In this document: piece by piece, positions 23,601 to 36,205 of the stretch | Layout of the letters: each line of letters opens with the position of its first letter | How positions within the stretch are numbered: the first letter of the stretch is position 1 | Assembly (NCBI GenBank): GCA_034509735.1 | Contig: JACGWO010000001.1 | Coordinates: 8,820,854-8,884,853 of the forward strand | Reading direction: 5' to 3' | Source of the DNA: Sesamum alatum | Taxonomy: Eukaryota; Streptophyta; Magnoliopsida; Lamiales; Pedaliaceae | Length of the DNA stretch: 64,000 bases | Program-made: the position numbers and the translations under genes | Notes under the pieces: generated by a model | The model's input: only the letters and a program-made list of their open reading frames with translations | What the model was told of the DNA's origin: nothing | Databases searched by the model: none

Positions 23601-26600
23601 GAGATATTGCATGTAAAGTTTCAGAAGCAGAGGAAAATTGATGAAGGAACACTTCATGAAGCCAGAGAAGATCAGGATGCTGCTTCAGAAACATAGCTAG
23701 CTCATCCTGAAACTCTTCTCCCAATCTCATAAGCTTCGAAAGTTGTTTGCTTTCATAAAGTTGTTCGAAGACAAAGCAACTGAAACCTCCTTTAGGTCCC
23801 ATGCTTTCATGCTGCAAAAGAAAAGATTTTACATTTTGATAAAAATTTATAGGAGAAGACATAGCAGGAAGAAACCCCTAAATAATAATAATGATAACAT
23901 CAACAGAAACAAAATAAGGGTTAAAAGATAAAGCAAACAGCCGCCACAAGTAGTAGGGACAACTTGGCCTCCCCAAGCAGTGGGGGTTGCAGGACTATAT
24001 AACTTATTCGTACCATGAGACTTCGAAGGAGTTCAGAATCATCGAGGTCACAGCATATACTCCACATAGTTTGATAGCCCTCATGTCTTTTTGCTATAGA
24101 CAATAGATTTGAAGAAAGTGTCATCATAATATCCTTGCCCTGTTCCTCATTTTCTTCAGTTGAATCCTGCAACAAATAATTGTGGATGTGGTCCAAATAG
24201 CAATTATTTCTTATCTTTAAGCAACAATGCATTTGAAAGAAAACAAGTTGAGTAGTAGAACAGGCAATTTTAATGCATGATGGAGATCATATCAACATGC
24301 TATAACTTTCAGAGGATCTGAATCTCAAAAACCTCTTTTCACAATATATTTACTAATTCATCCACCCTATGTAATAATACTAATTTACAATCTAGTTTAT
24401 TTTCAATTTAAGCTTTTAATGCTTCGTATATAGTTCTAGGTTTGCTGATTACAAGTAGCAGATGATTCAGCATAAGAATGCAACCCCAAGATGCAGTATT
24501 TTGCTGCACAGTGAACCATATTATATAATATATGTAATCACGAATACAAAATCCTATGAAACATAGGTTCAACCATTTGTGTCGGTTCTGAAACATCCGA
24601 CAAAGCTGCTACGAGAAATTTAATAAAAAGAACTAACCGGTAGTTTTGCTTGGACAAAATTTTTTACTTGCCGATAAAGGGAGTCAAGAAGGGTGTCTCT
24701 CCGCTTCCAATATTCCTCCAATAGAGTCCGATGATCTTCCTTACGTTCAACTTTTGCTGTGATCGCATTAGAATATGACTCAAGTAATACTTCGGAGAGT
24801 ACTTCAAGATTTGAATAAAAATTGGACCTTGCAGAGTCATCAACACGATTTATTTCGTTGAGCAACTGAAGCATGAATGTTGCAAGACTCCACAGCCCAC
24901 TCCACACGATAATTTTAGAATACCATGGTGTCAAGCCCTCAGGAGGTGGATACCACAAGTGATGTTGACTCCTATATTGCATGGCTGCACGGAATATTGT
25001 CACACAAGCCTCTGAGAGTTGACAAGCCCTTTGAAATTGAAGATGAATTGGCATATCTCCACTGATAACATAATCAAGCTGTCTCTCTAAGCAATGAAAT
25101 ACTTCCTCAAGATCTGAAACCTTACTGTAGAATACTTCAGCATTATCCCTATCCATCAAAAGAACTGTGTTGCGCCGAGCTTTCTCACCAACGAACTGGA
25201 TAAGATCCCATAGAGCTCCAGAAGTCCGAGTCTCTGAACCATAATAGGAATCAGGTCCAGATGCATTGGCATGGCTAATTGTGTTTTGCAATTCTCTCAG
25301 TTGGATCATGCCGGCAAGCTTTTCTCCATGTTCCATGATAATTTGTAAAGATTGTCCTGATACAGAAAATACCGCTTTAGATTTGATAGGTTTATATATT
25401 ACACAACGTCTAGAAAAACGGACACATGGCAGCATTTGGTGAAAATCTCATACAAATATTTACTTAGGGTTGTTTAAATCATTTACTTCATCAAGTCAGT
25501 GGTTGTAAAAAAGGAGATAAATGCCAGACTTCCCTTGATCTAAGAAGGCGGCTAAGCTAAGGCAGGCAGGCAGGCATTCTTAAGATTCTGGAGGTTAATT
25601 ACAGAAACAACTTAACGAGAAACTGAATTATATAACACCAGATTCCAGCAAAACAGAAAAGAAAAGAAAAAAAAAAAGTAAACACAAACTACTCAGTTTG
25701 GAAAAGCAATCATACTCTGTCGGGAACACAATTCTTCATGGCACTTGGACAAAGCAAGGAATTGAAGAAACTTTTGATGCTTCTGCTGCTTCTCTACAAG
25801 TTGTGTGGACACAACAGACAAAGCGATCTCAGGGCCCCGTGTTGTTGTCCAATGTTTAGCTAAAGTGTCAACAATTGATTTGCTTGTCCTGGTAAATACA
25901 TTTATTTCCCCCTCTCTTTCAAATGCCCTTGAATTTTTCAGTTTGTCAAGAACACCATCAACCTGCCCAGACATGAGAAAATCATGGAAAAGTTGACTTA
26001 GTAAAGCTTCTGATTCCTCATCTTGAGGGCTCCGACGTGCAACTCCAGTTAAGCCTGCCCTCTGCCTATCACCTGCATCCCAAGCTTCTGAACTGGCTCT
26101 CCTTGGAGCAATATTTCCAGCAACAGAGAAGTTTCTTCTCTCTTCCTGTAGAGATCCATCATTAGAACTCCCTTTACGTGACAAGCTTCGTTCAGGTGGT
26201 TCAACTCCACCAAGTAAAACCGCCCTCTCAGGTATAGCCCAAACTCCAGCTTTCTCAGTAAGTACAGCCCAAGCTCCATCTTCATTGTCGTCTGAGGAAG
26301 GGAATACTGAAGCATCGAGAACTTTTCCAGCATCATAAGGCAGATCAAACTGATAGAGTCTGGTAGAGTTTCTCCAATAATGGGAGACTGTTGCAGTACC
26401 ATCACCAGAGAGTATAATAGCAGAACCAGCTGGCTTGCCACCTACCTTTAATCTCATTGAGAACAAGAATTCCTCATCCTCTACCCTTGCTTTAGGTATA
26501 ATCACCTGGATAGGAGCCTTCTTCTCCAATATTTTTTCACCTATTGGCTTCGAAATATCTACTCCAGATTTAAATTGCATGGTGAGAAGAGAGTACTCAG

Positions 26601-29190
26601 TGTAGCTTGAACTGGTCACCCGATCCTTACAAAAGATGGCAATAAGAATAGTTATTACCTTGCCATCATTATCGACATCCAAATCAAGAGGCCAAATTTT
26701 CTTTTGGCCAGCAAGATCCTTCTGGATACCCAGATCACCATCGGTGCCAACAATTTCATGCGACCAAAGCTTTGACACATCAAACTGAGAAGCAAGTTTT
26801 ACTTCAAAGCACTGTATCTCGTTATTAGTTAGTAGAAGGAACTGTCTTGTAGGTTCATCTGATGAACGACTAAACGAGTGCCAAATCAATGACCTTGGGT
26901 AGCCCTTACTCGCCACAAGTGGGCTACTGTCAATTCCTTGAGAAAATATATCAGACATGCGATGTTCAATCTGGCATTCAATACCAGAAGGGCTGCAGAG
27001 GAATCTCCAAAGCACACCATTAGAACTACATGCAAAAGCAATACAGCTGTTTGTGGCAGCGGGGATTGCTGAAGCAATCAAAGAGTTTATTAAATATGAT
27101 TTTGTAAAATTATTAACAAGTTTGTCATTTTTCCGCTGCTTGCTGGAGATGCCCTTTCCATTTTGACGCAAATAAGAAGCTTCTGACTCAGAAAAACCAA
27201 CACAAGTGACTGGAGACATCCTGCTAGCACTATAGATATCTGGCCAAAATATTAGAGTGCGAGTCTTTTTGTTACACATTACAATCCCAACAGAACTGGA
27301 CCTTTTAACAACTTTGCTAGCAGTTCTCTTGGAGCTATCCCAGTTGACAACAGAAACTAACCAAGTATTAATTTGAAATGAACTTTTGCCCATGTCTCCA
27401 TCTTCTGATGTTGTAGAAGGAAGGTCAAGGACGGTGCATTCTCTTGAAGCAGCAGGGGATAAGAAATTCCAGACAAAAAGCCTGTTTCCGCAAATCATCC
27501 ATGCTAGAGATGTCTCCTTGTCCATTCCACCAGAGCTAGATGCATCAGCTGCCAGATTAGTTCTATTAAAAAATTTCTAATAAAATGGAAATAAATACAA
27601 CCATATTATGTATTCTGGAACAAATTTTGGGGGACCGACCAGAAACATGATTCTGTAAGGACATGATTTGTGCATCACGTACTACTTGAGGGAATTCCCC
27701 TACATATACAGGCTGAACAGCATCCACCTCATCTCCTCTGTCACTTCTCTTCACAGGTGGGATTCTGAGCATGTTCAACAACAGGCTCATAGATTAGTGA
27801 CTGAATATCTCAAGCTCTTTTTTCTCTCAACTACCAGATGCGAAGAAGACAGGTCTCATTCTTTAGACACTTAGTTCATTTGAAAAATAAGTTAACACCA
27901 ATCAGTAAATTAATAGAGATACACAAACAGTCTTTTCTTATCTTTCTTCAAGTTTCATATCCCCACCCCATGCTTGCATTTCTCAAAAACCTTAAACAGT
28001 ACATCATGGAGCCAAATCTAATACAGTAGAAATTGAAAAGACCACCACCACCCTCTGCAAGGTTTTGTGGCAGTTCTTACCCGGACCGAAACTTGCAATA
28101 GAAAAATTGTTAAAATAAATAGAATCTTAAGGAAAGTAATTTTAAGAAGTCACTTCTTATAAGGAAATCCATGCAATATTACAACACTTTTTATCAGCAA
28201 TTCTTATTACTTTTACCATTAATCTTAAGCTTTTGCTGCTTGCCCAGCATTTCTCAACAAATCTAATCGAGGAAGCTAGTGGATATCATTTTAGATGACA
28301 GCAATTAATACAACTGAAACAACCGAGCTCTAAGACTTGAGCCAAAGAGCTAAAACTAAATCACATATACAGGTGTAGGTGACGCTTCTGCTTCTAAAGC
28401 ACAGTGTCCAACATGTCAAGTATCATTTTTGCATTTCAGTAATAGCTTAAAAGGTACCCTACCGAACACCATTCTGCTATCAACTCCACATAATTTTCAA
28501 CATTAAATACATCAAGCGATTTTTCACAAAAGACATATATTGTTACTCACAGATGCATAAATTAACGGAATGATTAAAGTAATCCACTTCCTACAAAGAA
28601 AACCAGTTAATTTAGAAGGTCAGCTTCCAAAGTCGAGAAAATTCACCTACTCCACATCAGCAGAATAATAGGAAACACACACACACACATCAAATAAATC
28701 ATTCAATATGTTCTTAGTAGCACACAGTACAATCGATTAAGGAACGCAACACACGCCCGACGTTGTACTTTCCTCCAACATCCAAAAGCCCTAATGCCAT
28801 CACCACTTCCAATTGCACCCACGACGTTATGAAACTAATAACAAGCTAACCACATAAACTGCCCGTTACGCAAAAGCGCATATTGCCCTTTTATGCCACA
28901 CCACAGAAACTAATAAAAAGGCAATAATAACTCATCGAAGAAAAAAACAAAAAACAAATAGTAGTAGAGAAGGAAAGAGATTAAGCGGATAGAGACGGAC
29001 AGCACCTGGCAAGGACCGAAAGGCGAGAGGCCCAAGGGGCGGGGGTTCCGGTGGCGGGGCGATTGGGGACAGCGGGACTATCAATCGGCGGTCTCCGATT
29101 CTCGGCCAGCGGAGTGGAATTGCCGTCTCTTTGGACTGCGGCATTTTTACGAGCACTTAATGTGGACTTCTTAGCAGGGGGAGAGAACAT
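20638..29190 (-). CDS. NUP133: Nucleoporin NUP133
   Basis: Outer-ring nucleoporin of the Nup107-160 (Y) complex, needed for pore assembly and mRNA export. Eight coding exons on the minus strand join with consistent phases: 29190-29006, 27764-27640, 27548-25716, 25356-24638, 24166-24014, 23811-23475, 22459-22392 and 21210-20638. They give 1330 residues (about 1285 in Arabidopsis, from memory). The start MFSPPAKKSTLSARK, the motif RPATGTPAPWASRLSVLAR, the word GGMDKETSLAW and the C-terminal SPME match plant NUP133. The N-terminal part (about 80-500) is the beta-propeller, and the rest is the alpha-helical stack that binds NUP107. Exon 3 (1833 bp) is the largest; intron 1 (29005-27765) holds an (AC)n run near 28677. 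I see no break. Exon 7 is short (68 bp), but its phase fits both neighbours. Confidence 0.95.
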
Positions 29191-31105
29191 TGCTACTATC
29201 TATCAATAGCTCTCAACAGTGTGGCAATGGGTTTAGGGTTTTAGTTCAGAGGAAGAAGAACAAGAACAAGAAAGAGAGGGTGGTTTCATTTTTTGAATTT
29301 TGGTGCCGGTGGAGGGTATTTTAGTAAATTATCAATTCCTAACAATAGTTTAGTATTTTTTAATTTTAAGAGTAAAGGAATTTGAATTTATAATAATAAA
29401 ATTATTGAATTTATTTGAGTAATTTTCAATTATAAAAATTTTCTTATATCTCATTTGAATTACTTTTTAAATTGTTGGGGAGACCTGATTTAGTTAATAT
29501 GGAATCATTTAATATTTTTTATTCCTTTAAATTCAAACTCTTTTAATATTTTTCCTCAAATTCTTTTTTAAAAAATTCAAATCTTTTAATACAAATACAG
29601 TATAAATTAATTTTATAAATACTTAAATGTTTTCGATTTGTAATTAACCTAGTGTTCATAGAGATGGTGCAATATTCACTTTTCCAGTGAAAGAAAAAAA
29701 CAATATAAATTCATTTTAGTTCAATATGCAACTTTTAAAATAAAAATTGAGAAACAAATATTTCATTCTGCAATATAAAATGTTTTTAGTTTGGCATATT
29801 TATTAGAAATGTGATTTCAATTTTATTTTCAAAAGACTAAAACCTCACAAATAAAGGCCAAATAGTTTAAAACCCCCAATGTATTTTGAAAATTCAATTA
29901 AAAATCTCTATGTGTTTTAAAAATGATTAAAAACTCTCTTTGTTTTTTAAAACGTAGTTCGCTTGCCCTTCTCTGTTAAATGTAACTAACGACGTTAATT
30001 TCAAGTGACATTTATGCCTTTATATATTTATATATTATTTTTCATTTTAATAATTGTCGGACTATTTTATTATAAAGAGTCGTCAAATCTAATCAATTAA
30101 TCTCAATTAGTAGATCTTAAATTTATAAAATAATAATAATAATATAAAAAAAGACTTAAATTTAACCAATTTGAAATATATATATTATAACAATAAAATT
30201 ATTATTTTAAAAAATATTAAACAAACCCACCCACCCTCCGAAGGGGGTGACGGCGACGATTTAAAAATAAAGATTAGTGCTTCTTATGTGCCAATAATGC
30301 CTACGCCTTCCACCCATTATAAGGAAATAGGATTCCGTGAAATAAACTTATGATATTCAGCAACCCTGATTAAAAAATAATCGCAAAAATCCAAACATTT
30401 ATCTCTTAGACCATGAGGTAGATCAGCAGCGAGTCCTCCGATATAAAAATAATTATGCATCATGCCAATAGCAACTTCAAATAAGTCATATATCAATTCT
30501 CATTCTCGAAAAATATAAAAGAAAGGGATTTGTACCCCAATATCTGCCATTATTAACGAAATGGAGTTTTTCACGTTGAACTTATTAAAATGGGAGGGCG
30601 GGGATAGTCTATTTTAGAATCACAAGGGAAATTTTATCTATTTTTTTATCTATTTCGAAAAAACACAGGGGGTAAAATTGAGTTCAGCCGAAAATAAAAT
30701 ATGACATGGTAAAAATTTTGAACCAACTCATCCAACAATTTCCAAAACATGTTGAAGAAATATTTCTTAGACACATTCAACATTTTTTCTGCACATATGC
30801 TAAAATTTTGAGCTGACATTTGATTCTATCAACAAATCCAAACTCAAATATACAGAAAGAACCAAACATCTTTGTCTATATATAGATATGTTGTTGTTCC
30901 TCAAGAAATCCCAAACAAAAGAGAAAGTAAACTATTATAGTTTTGTGCAGACAAAGGAGAAGAGGTTCCTCCCAAGAACAATGCTTAGCAAAATTTAAGA
31001 ACAAAAGGAGATATATTATGTATTCCTTTTCCTACTTTTCTAGGCTTCCCACATGAGATGGGAGAAACTGAAAATCAAAAGTAGATACATACAAGCAAAT
31101 CTACA
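29191..31105. other. Intergenic between NUP133 and the SAM gene
   Basis: The left 150 bp are the likely NUP133 leader and promoter, rich in GAAGAA and AAGAA on the plus strand. The middle is AT-rich. At about 29840-30000 a stretch with repeated AAAACCCCCAATG / AAAACTCTC-like words resembles one half of the MITE-like repeats seen elsewhere in the window. The right end should be the 3' UTR of the SAM-domain gene. No ORF here looks real. Confidence 0.5.
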
Positions 31106-34100
31106 TCAAGGTTCCAGCTTCAACGACACGACTCGAGACTGCCTGTTGCGTTTCGCTGCCTTCACAAATACAACTGAAAGACAAGACGGAGCCCACCAAG
31201 GTCGTCGTACCTTTTGCTCCCCCTTCAAGCAAGCCACTGTGATGCATGATTCGGAATCAGTTAAGATTTGCAATTTCGTATCAGAAAGGAAAATGCAAGA
31301 ACATGATGAATCAAGAACAGGAAACGGTAGTTTGCAAGAGCACATAAAGAGAAGTAAGATAACAGCAGAGCACTGGAGAACGCATGAATCTTTACTTTCA
31401 CAGTATGTGTTCTCTTCTGCATTTGCATGGATAAACGGTTTCATTCTTGAAAAACATAATTAACTGTCTCCATCTCTTGGCTGAGTGGTACAAAGAGCAT
31501 CACATTTGACTCCGTGACCAAGCCCCCGACTATTATACCAACCATCATGACAGTACCATCTCCAGTTTCAGGAAGCTGTCTTGATTGTTTTCTCAATCAT
31601 ATGCCCTCACCCCACCGCCCTTTTTTCTATGGATATTTCTGAAATAATGAGGTGAATATGAGGAGATACTAGTGATTGTAGCTCTCCATTTTTATTTATT
31701 TATTTATTTTTAAGTTATTGGTCCTGTTGCTAGTGGGGAAATAAGTTCAGCAGTATCCTAAACTGTGCGGGTGTGGTAGGCTGATCAATCGTCTCCTGTC
31801 CCAGGTCACTGAAAGGGAGATACTCGCAGCCATATTCAACTTTTTTCACTTTTATGGTTTTAATCTCCATAGATGCTGGGCTGGGTAAGATGACGGCATA
31901 TGCTTTTCGCTTCTATTTTCCTGTCTTTGAGATTTAAGAATAAGAAGCTCATTTGATCAAACCAAAACAGTAGAATAACCAAGTTGAAGCCTTCTAAACA
32001 AGTGAAACCTACAATTCATGATGTCGATTAACGGTCATCCCCTGTCAATGAGTAAACAAAAATCTTCATAAACTCACCTAGTTTTGTCTCCAATTGTCCA
32101 TCTATATACTCCAAATGGGTAAATGAATAAAGAAACTACATGAAAACAAATTCTTCATATGCATATTGGCATGATTATCCGTCATTGGAGCAAAGTGTTG
32201 TAACTTCATCAGCTGAGAGTTCAACAGCAGCGGTACAACATCACGTGCATAGTAATGTTGCTTTAAGAAATCAAGATCTTAACTAAAATTACCACAAAGC
32301 TTCAAGAGAACATTAATTTGAAACCAGCAAACGACTCCAGCTTAAAATGTATTAACATTAGATCTTATATCACAAGGGAGACAGACAGAATGGAGAAGGG
32401 GGGAAAAGAGGGAGAAAGGAACCTTTTATTCGCCTCAGCTCCTTGCACAAGGTTATAAAGTCACCCCATTTCATATGGCACTTCCTTATGAACCGAAGGA
32501 TCTGTTCAGTTGTGAACATTGACATTCCTTCCAAATACTCACCATTGACCCCATTTTCTTTGAAAACTTGGCGATAGCTACCAAGATTTATTTCTTCCAA
32601 CCACAAGCCAACGTCCTATGAAGAAAAGAGAAATCCAAAAGACAGAGAGTTGTTAAAAAAACTTTCCACAACAATTATTTCCTTTCTCTTTTTTTCTCCT
32701 TTGTGTCCTTCGAAATAACACAGATGAAACCCATGCTTTCAACTTTATTCCTTAGCAAAATAATTTGAAAAACAATCTTATGTTCCAGGAGTCTTTCGCC
32801 CTTTTAGAGCTAACAACATTAGCTTCAAAAGCTTTGAATAGGTAAGAACATACAGCAGTTGAGAGCATAAACAACAAAGAAACAAGAGGGTTCACCCTTC
32901 TTGAGGCTGACGAAATTAGGCATGCTTGAATTTTGGCGTCCAGGGACAGAAGTTGAGGTAAGAAGGATTATATTTGATCATCAAGGTTATAAAGCATCAA
33001 AAGAAGTTACTTGTAGGAACCAGCATGGAGGTAATTTGAAGATATTAGAAAAGAAAGAGTAGAAGACAAGGATGAAGAGACACTACAGATCAAACAATAC
33101 ATAGGAATGATCATAAAGGCTCTCACAACAACTATTTTAGATGCCTAATATGATACAATGATCAGAAAGCACTGCAAAACAACATTATAATTTTGAACAG
33201 ACAGCTGCAAGGTACTTTATGACCAAAAATGTTTCTCAACAATACAGCAGCCGCCACACTGCTAGCACAAGGAACCATGCTATTTTCAAAATCTTAAAGC
33301 ATTGAAACAATGTATACACCCAACTACACCTATTACGTCAATAAGCAAAGAAAATTCCCTTACTCGGAAAGTCCCCAACCCAACCTAAAACATGTTGCAG
33401 TTGGCCAAGTTTCTAACTGACCAGCATACAAGGACTTCTTCATACCCAAGTATCAAAAGAAGTCCACATACTTACTACCAATTCCGTAACACTCTGATCA
33501 GTACAAAGATTTTGGTCAAGAAAGAAAAAGAAAATGCTCAAGGACATGAATTTTGGATTTTTGGTTGTTACGGAAAATACCAGTAAAAATAGAACTTCAA
33601 CAAAACTATATACTAACTGGGGAGAACTCATTTTCCTCACAAAAAAGTGAGGAAAACGACAGAAAAGCTTAGTTGACCCTCTTTCCTTCTCCAATACATT
33701 CATCATCTCCCTTCTCCGCATTCCTTACCTCCCCGTTTTCCTTAAACAACCCAACATATTGTATTTCTTTGGCATTATTCAACTTTCTTATCAAAATCCT
33801 TGAACCAAACAAACTACAAAAGTGCTTAACTTAAAAATATTACTTCTTGTGAAAGACGGGAACCGGGAAGACCACACTAGTTCCCTGGTGAATATGATTG
33901 ACCAATGGCTTTGCATTTAAAAGAAGGCACAAGAGACTCCAAACAGCTCCATAATTCACATGAATCAAATGCTCGTTCAGCTGAATCATTCCACAATTCA
34001 CTCTCCAGAAAGGCCCAATTCTCCACATTCAGCAAGACACAGGAGCCAAAGGTATAAGTTCCAAAATATGCAAAGATTTATGCAGTACCAAATACACCTC

Positions 34101-34410
34101 CTATGGACTAAACCCAACACTCCACAAAGAAAACGAAATGGGGATTATTCCAAACACCCCAACTCCCCATCTCACTAACCAAACATCAAGAATTTGATCA
34201 ACGGGAACAAGAAACACCCAAATTAGAATTAAATCCAAAAGAATTACAGTAGTAAAGTACAAGATCCAAAAAAATTAGCATGAGATCAAAATAAGTTTGA
34301 AAAAAAACACACAATTCAAAAAACCCAGAAAAGAAAAGAAAAGAGATTACCTCAACAGTCCAAATAAAGAAATCAAGAGGCTCCGGTGGCCTCTCTTTGT
34401 CTTTGCTCAT
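31106..34410 (-). CDS. Small SAM-domain protein
   Basis: A plant-specific 127-residue protein with a sterile alpha motif, a fold used for protein or RNA contacts. Exons on the minus strand are 34410-34351, 32615-32423 and 31236-31106, with GT-AG introns of 1.7 and 1.2 kb and matching phases. Residues 1-20 read MSKDKERPPEPLDFFIWTVE. The SAM domain covers about 21-84 (DVGLWLEEINLGSYRQVF onward, ending CKELRRIK). A basic, tryptophan-containing tail follows (KVRRPWWAPSCLSVVFVKAA, then KRNRQSRVVSLKLEP). I recall near-identical Arabidopsis proteins such as At3g07760, annotated only as SAM family. The role is unknown; the strong conservation of the tail suggests a fixed partner. The ATG is the first in frame and gives the conserved N-terminus. 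Confidence 0.9.
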
Positions 34411-34670
34411 GTCGCAGAACCCAAATACTGAAGGCCCCTTTTGGAAGAAAAAAATAAAAAGAACCTAAAATTCAACAACGGCGTGCGAATTCAGATCAAA
34501 AATAATAGTAATAATAACTTTATCACATTGTTATTTCACGCATAGTACAAAATAACTGTTGATGCCAATAATTGCAAGAAAGCAAAATCCAAACCTTTAA
34601 AATTATCGGGAATTAAGGGCTGCGATTCTCTACATTTGTTGATGAGTGGGTGTAAGTCTCTCACTGTGTG

Positions 34671-34786
34671 TGTGGGTGTGGAGACTGGAGAGAGAAAGAA
34701 GAGAGAGAAAGAAGACAGAGTGTGTGTGTGTGTTCTCTTTATTATTATTGGTGGGGTAGGGGGGGTAGGGGGGGGGGGGTATAGGG
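34671..34786. promoter_or_regulatory. GA/TG-rich tract and four-run G stretch upstream of SAM gene
   Basis: A tract of GTGTG, GAGAGA and GTGTGTGTGT words is followed by G-runs of 4 (34753-34756), 7 (34759-34765), 12 (34768-34779) and 3 (34784-34786), separated by TA, TA and TATA. It starts about 260 bp upstream of the SAM start codon. On the gene's sense strand it is a CT-rich (Y-patch-like) then C-rich region. The G-strand meets the simple definition of a G-quadruplex motif. Any regulatory role is inference. Confidence 0.5.
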
Positions 34787-35627
34787 TACTTTAACTTTTG
34801 GGAGTTTGGTTTTGTCTACTAAACTAAACTAAGTAGCTTTTGTTTTTGTTGTTGTCAACTCAAATGCCCCTTCTTTACCTTTTGCCATATGCTTTCTCCA
34901 AAATACCCTTCCCTTCTTCAACAATTCTTACCCTTTCTCTCTTTTCCTTTTTTTCACTACTCCAAAGACACCTAAAAATGGGGATAATGACACTATTTTT
35001 TCATAGATTTGTAATAATTACAAATTAGATTTATTTTAGTTTGAAACATAATATTTAATACCTTTGAATTTATTTCTGTTTCGTAAATAGATTCATCTAT
35101 TAGTTAAAGTTTACTAAATTTGTTTATATTAGTAAAAAATTTGAATGAAAAATCATATTTATCCTCGATTGGCTTATTGCTGACTTATTGCAAGACAAAT
35201 CGAAGTTGGAATCTCGCTTGGGGCAGAGCTGCATCCGGTATGGAGCCATCGTCGTGTCGGTCAGCACGAGCTTCCCTACGTAGAAGCTAGGAGCAAGATT
35301 AACCTCGCTAGTAGAAGGCAACGAAACGGGCGGTTTCCCCGGCAGACCACTACGTCGCCCTCTTTCATGATAGTATATGGAGTGTTTAATAAATATTTTT
35401 TGGCCGAACGATCTTTCTAAGGGTGAAGATATACCTCCTCACTTGCTAATGTGTGAAGATGTATAATGATAGTTTAATAAAAAAAAAAACACTTATTTGA
35501 CTAAATCAATCGAGAGTAAATATGAATTTTCATTAATCTTATTTTGCTAATGTCAACAAATTCGGTGGACTTTGGCTAACAGATAGATCTATTTATTAAA
35601 TAAAAACAAACATCAAAAGTCAAGGTG
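34787..35627. other. Intergenic with a GC-richer island
   Basis: AT-rich spacer except for about 35180-35365, which is clearly richer in GC. The minus strand there reads through MPSTSEVNLAPSFYVGK and LVLTDTTMAPYRMQL without a stop. I do not recognise it. It may be a fragment of a transposon, organelle DNA or a dead gene. Confidence 0.4.
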
Positions 35628-36205
35628 CACAATGGTCCGACTCGACGCAGGATGGGCATGGACTAGCCTGAAAAGGCCTAGCCCAGGACCAGCCCACTAC
35701 TGTTCATGGTCGGTCATGAGCCTTTAAATGGGCCCCAATTGGGGTCCACTTTTAAACCCAGACCCAATCCATGGACCAACCCGTTTTAAGCCCGAATGTG
35801 CCTGTTTTGTTTTTGTTTTATGAAATTGAGGTATTCTTTTGAATAATTACTTAAATTTATAATTGTCTTATGAAATAAATAAATAATAAATTAAATCACA
35901 CAAGAATGTAGTAGGACAATAAAGATAAAAAAATTTAGAGTTTCAAAAGTATAAAAAAAAATTACTATAATATTCAACTTAGAAGAATAAAATAAAAGGT
36001 ATATGACATACATATTAAAAGAAAAAAATAGCTCAGCAGGCTTGTTTTAGGCCTAGCTCAGGATCAGGTGGTCCTAGATCATTAGATTGAGCCGGTTCTA
36101 GATATTGCTACTTGGGATCGGCCCAAGTCTGGGCCGAACAAGTCCACTCTTTTATTTGTTCAATCCGGTATTAGGTCGGGCTAGCCTATCCTCGCCCACT
36201 GCAAA
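35628..36205. mobile_element. Non-autonomous hAT-like inverted-repeat element
   Basis: Both ends are rich in GGCCTAGCCC / GGGCTAGCC-like words in opposite orientation: GGATGGGCATGGACTAGCC at the left, and GAGGATAGGCTAGCCC after reverse-complementing the right. The middle is AT-rich and non-coding. AGTCAAG occurs just outside both ends and may be a target-site duplication. The class assignment is by resemblance only. Confidence 0.4.
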
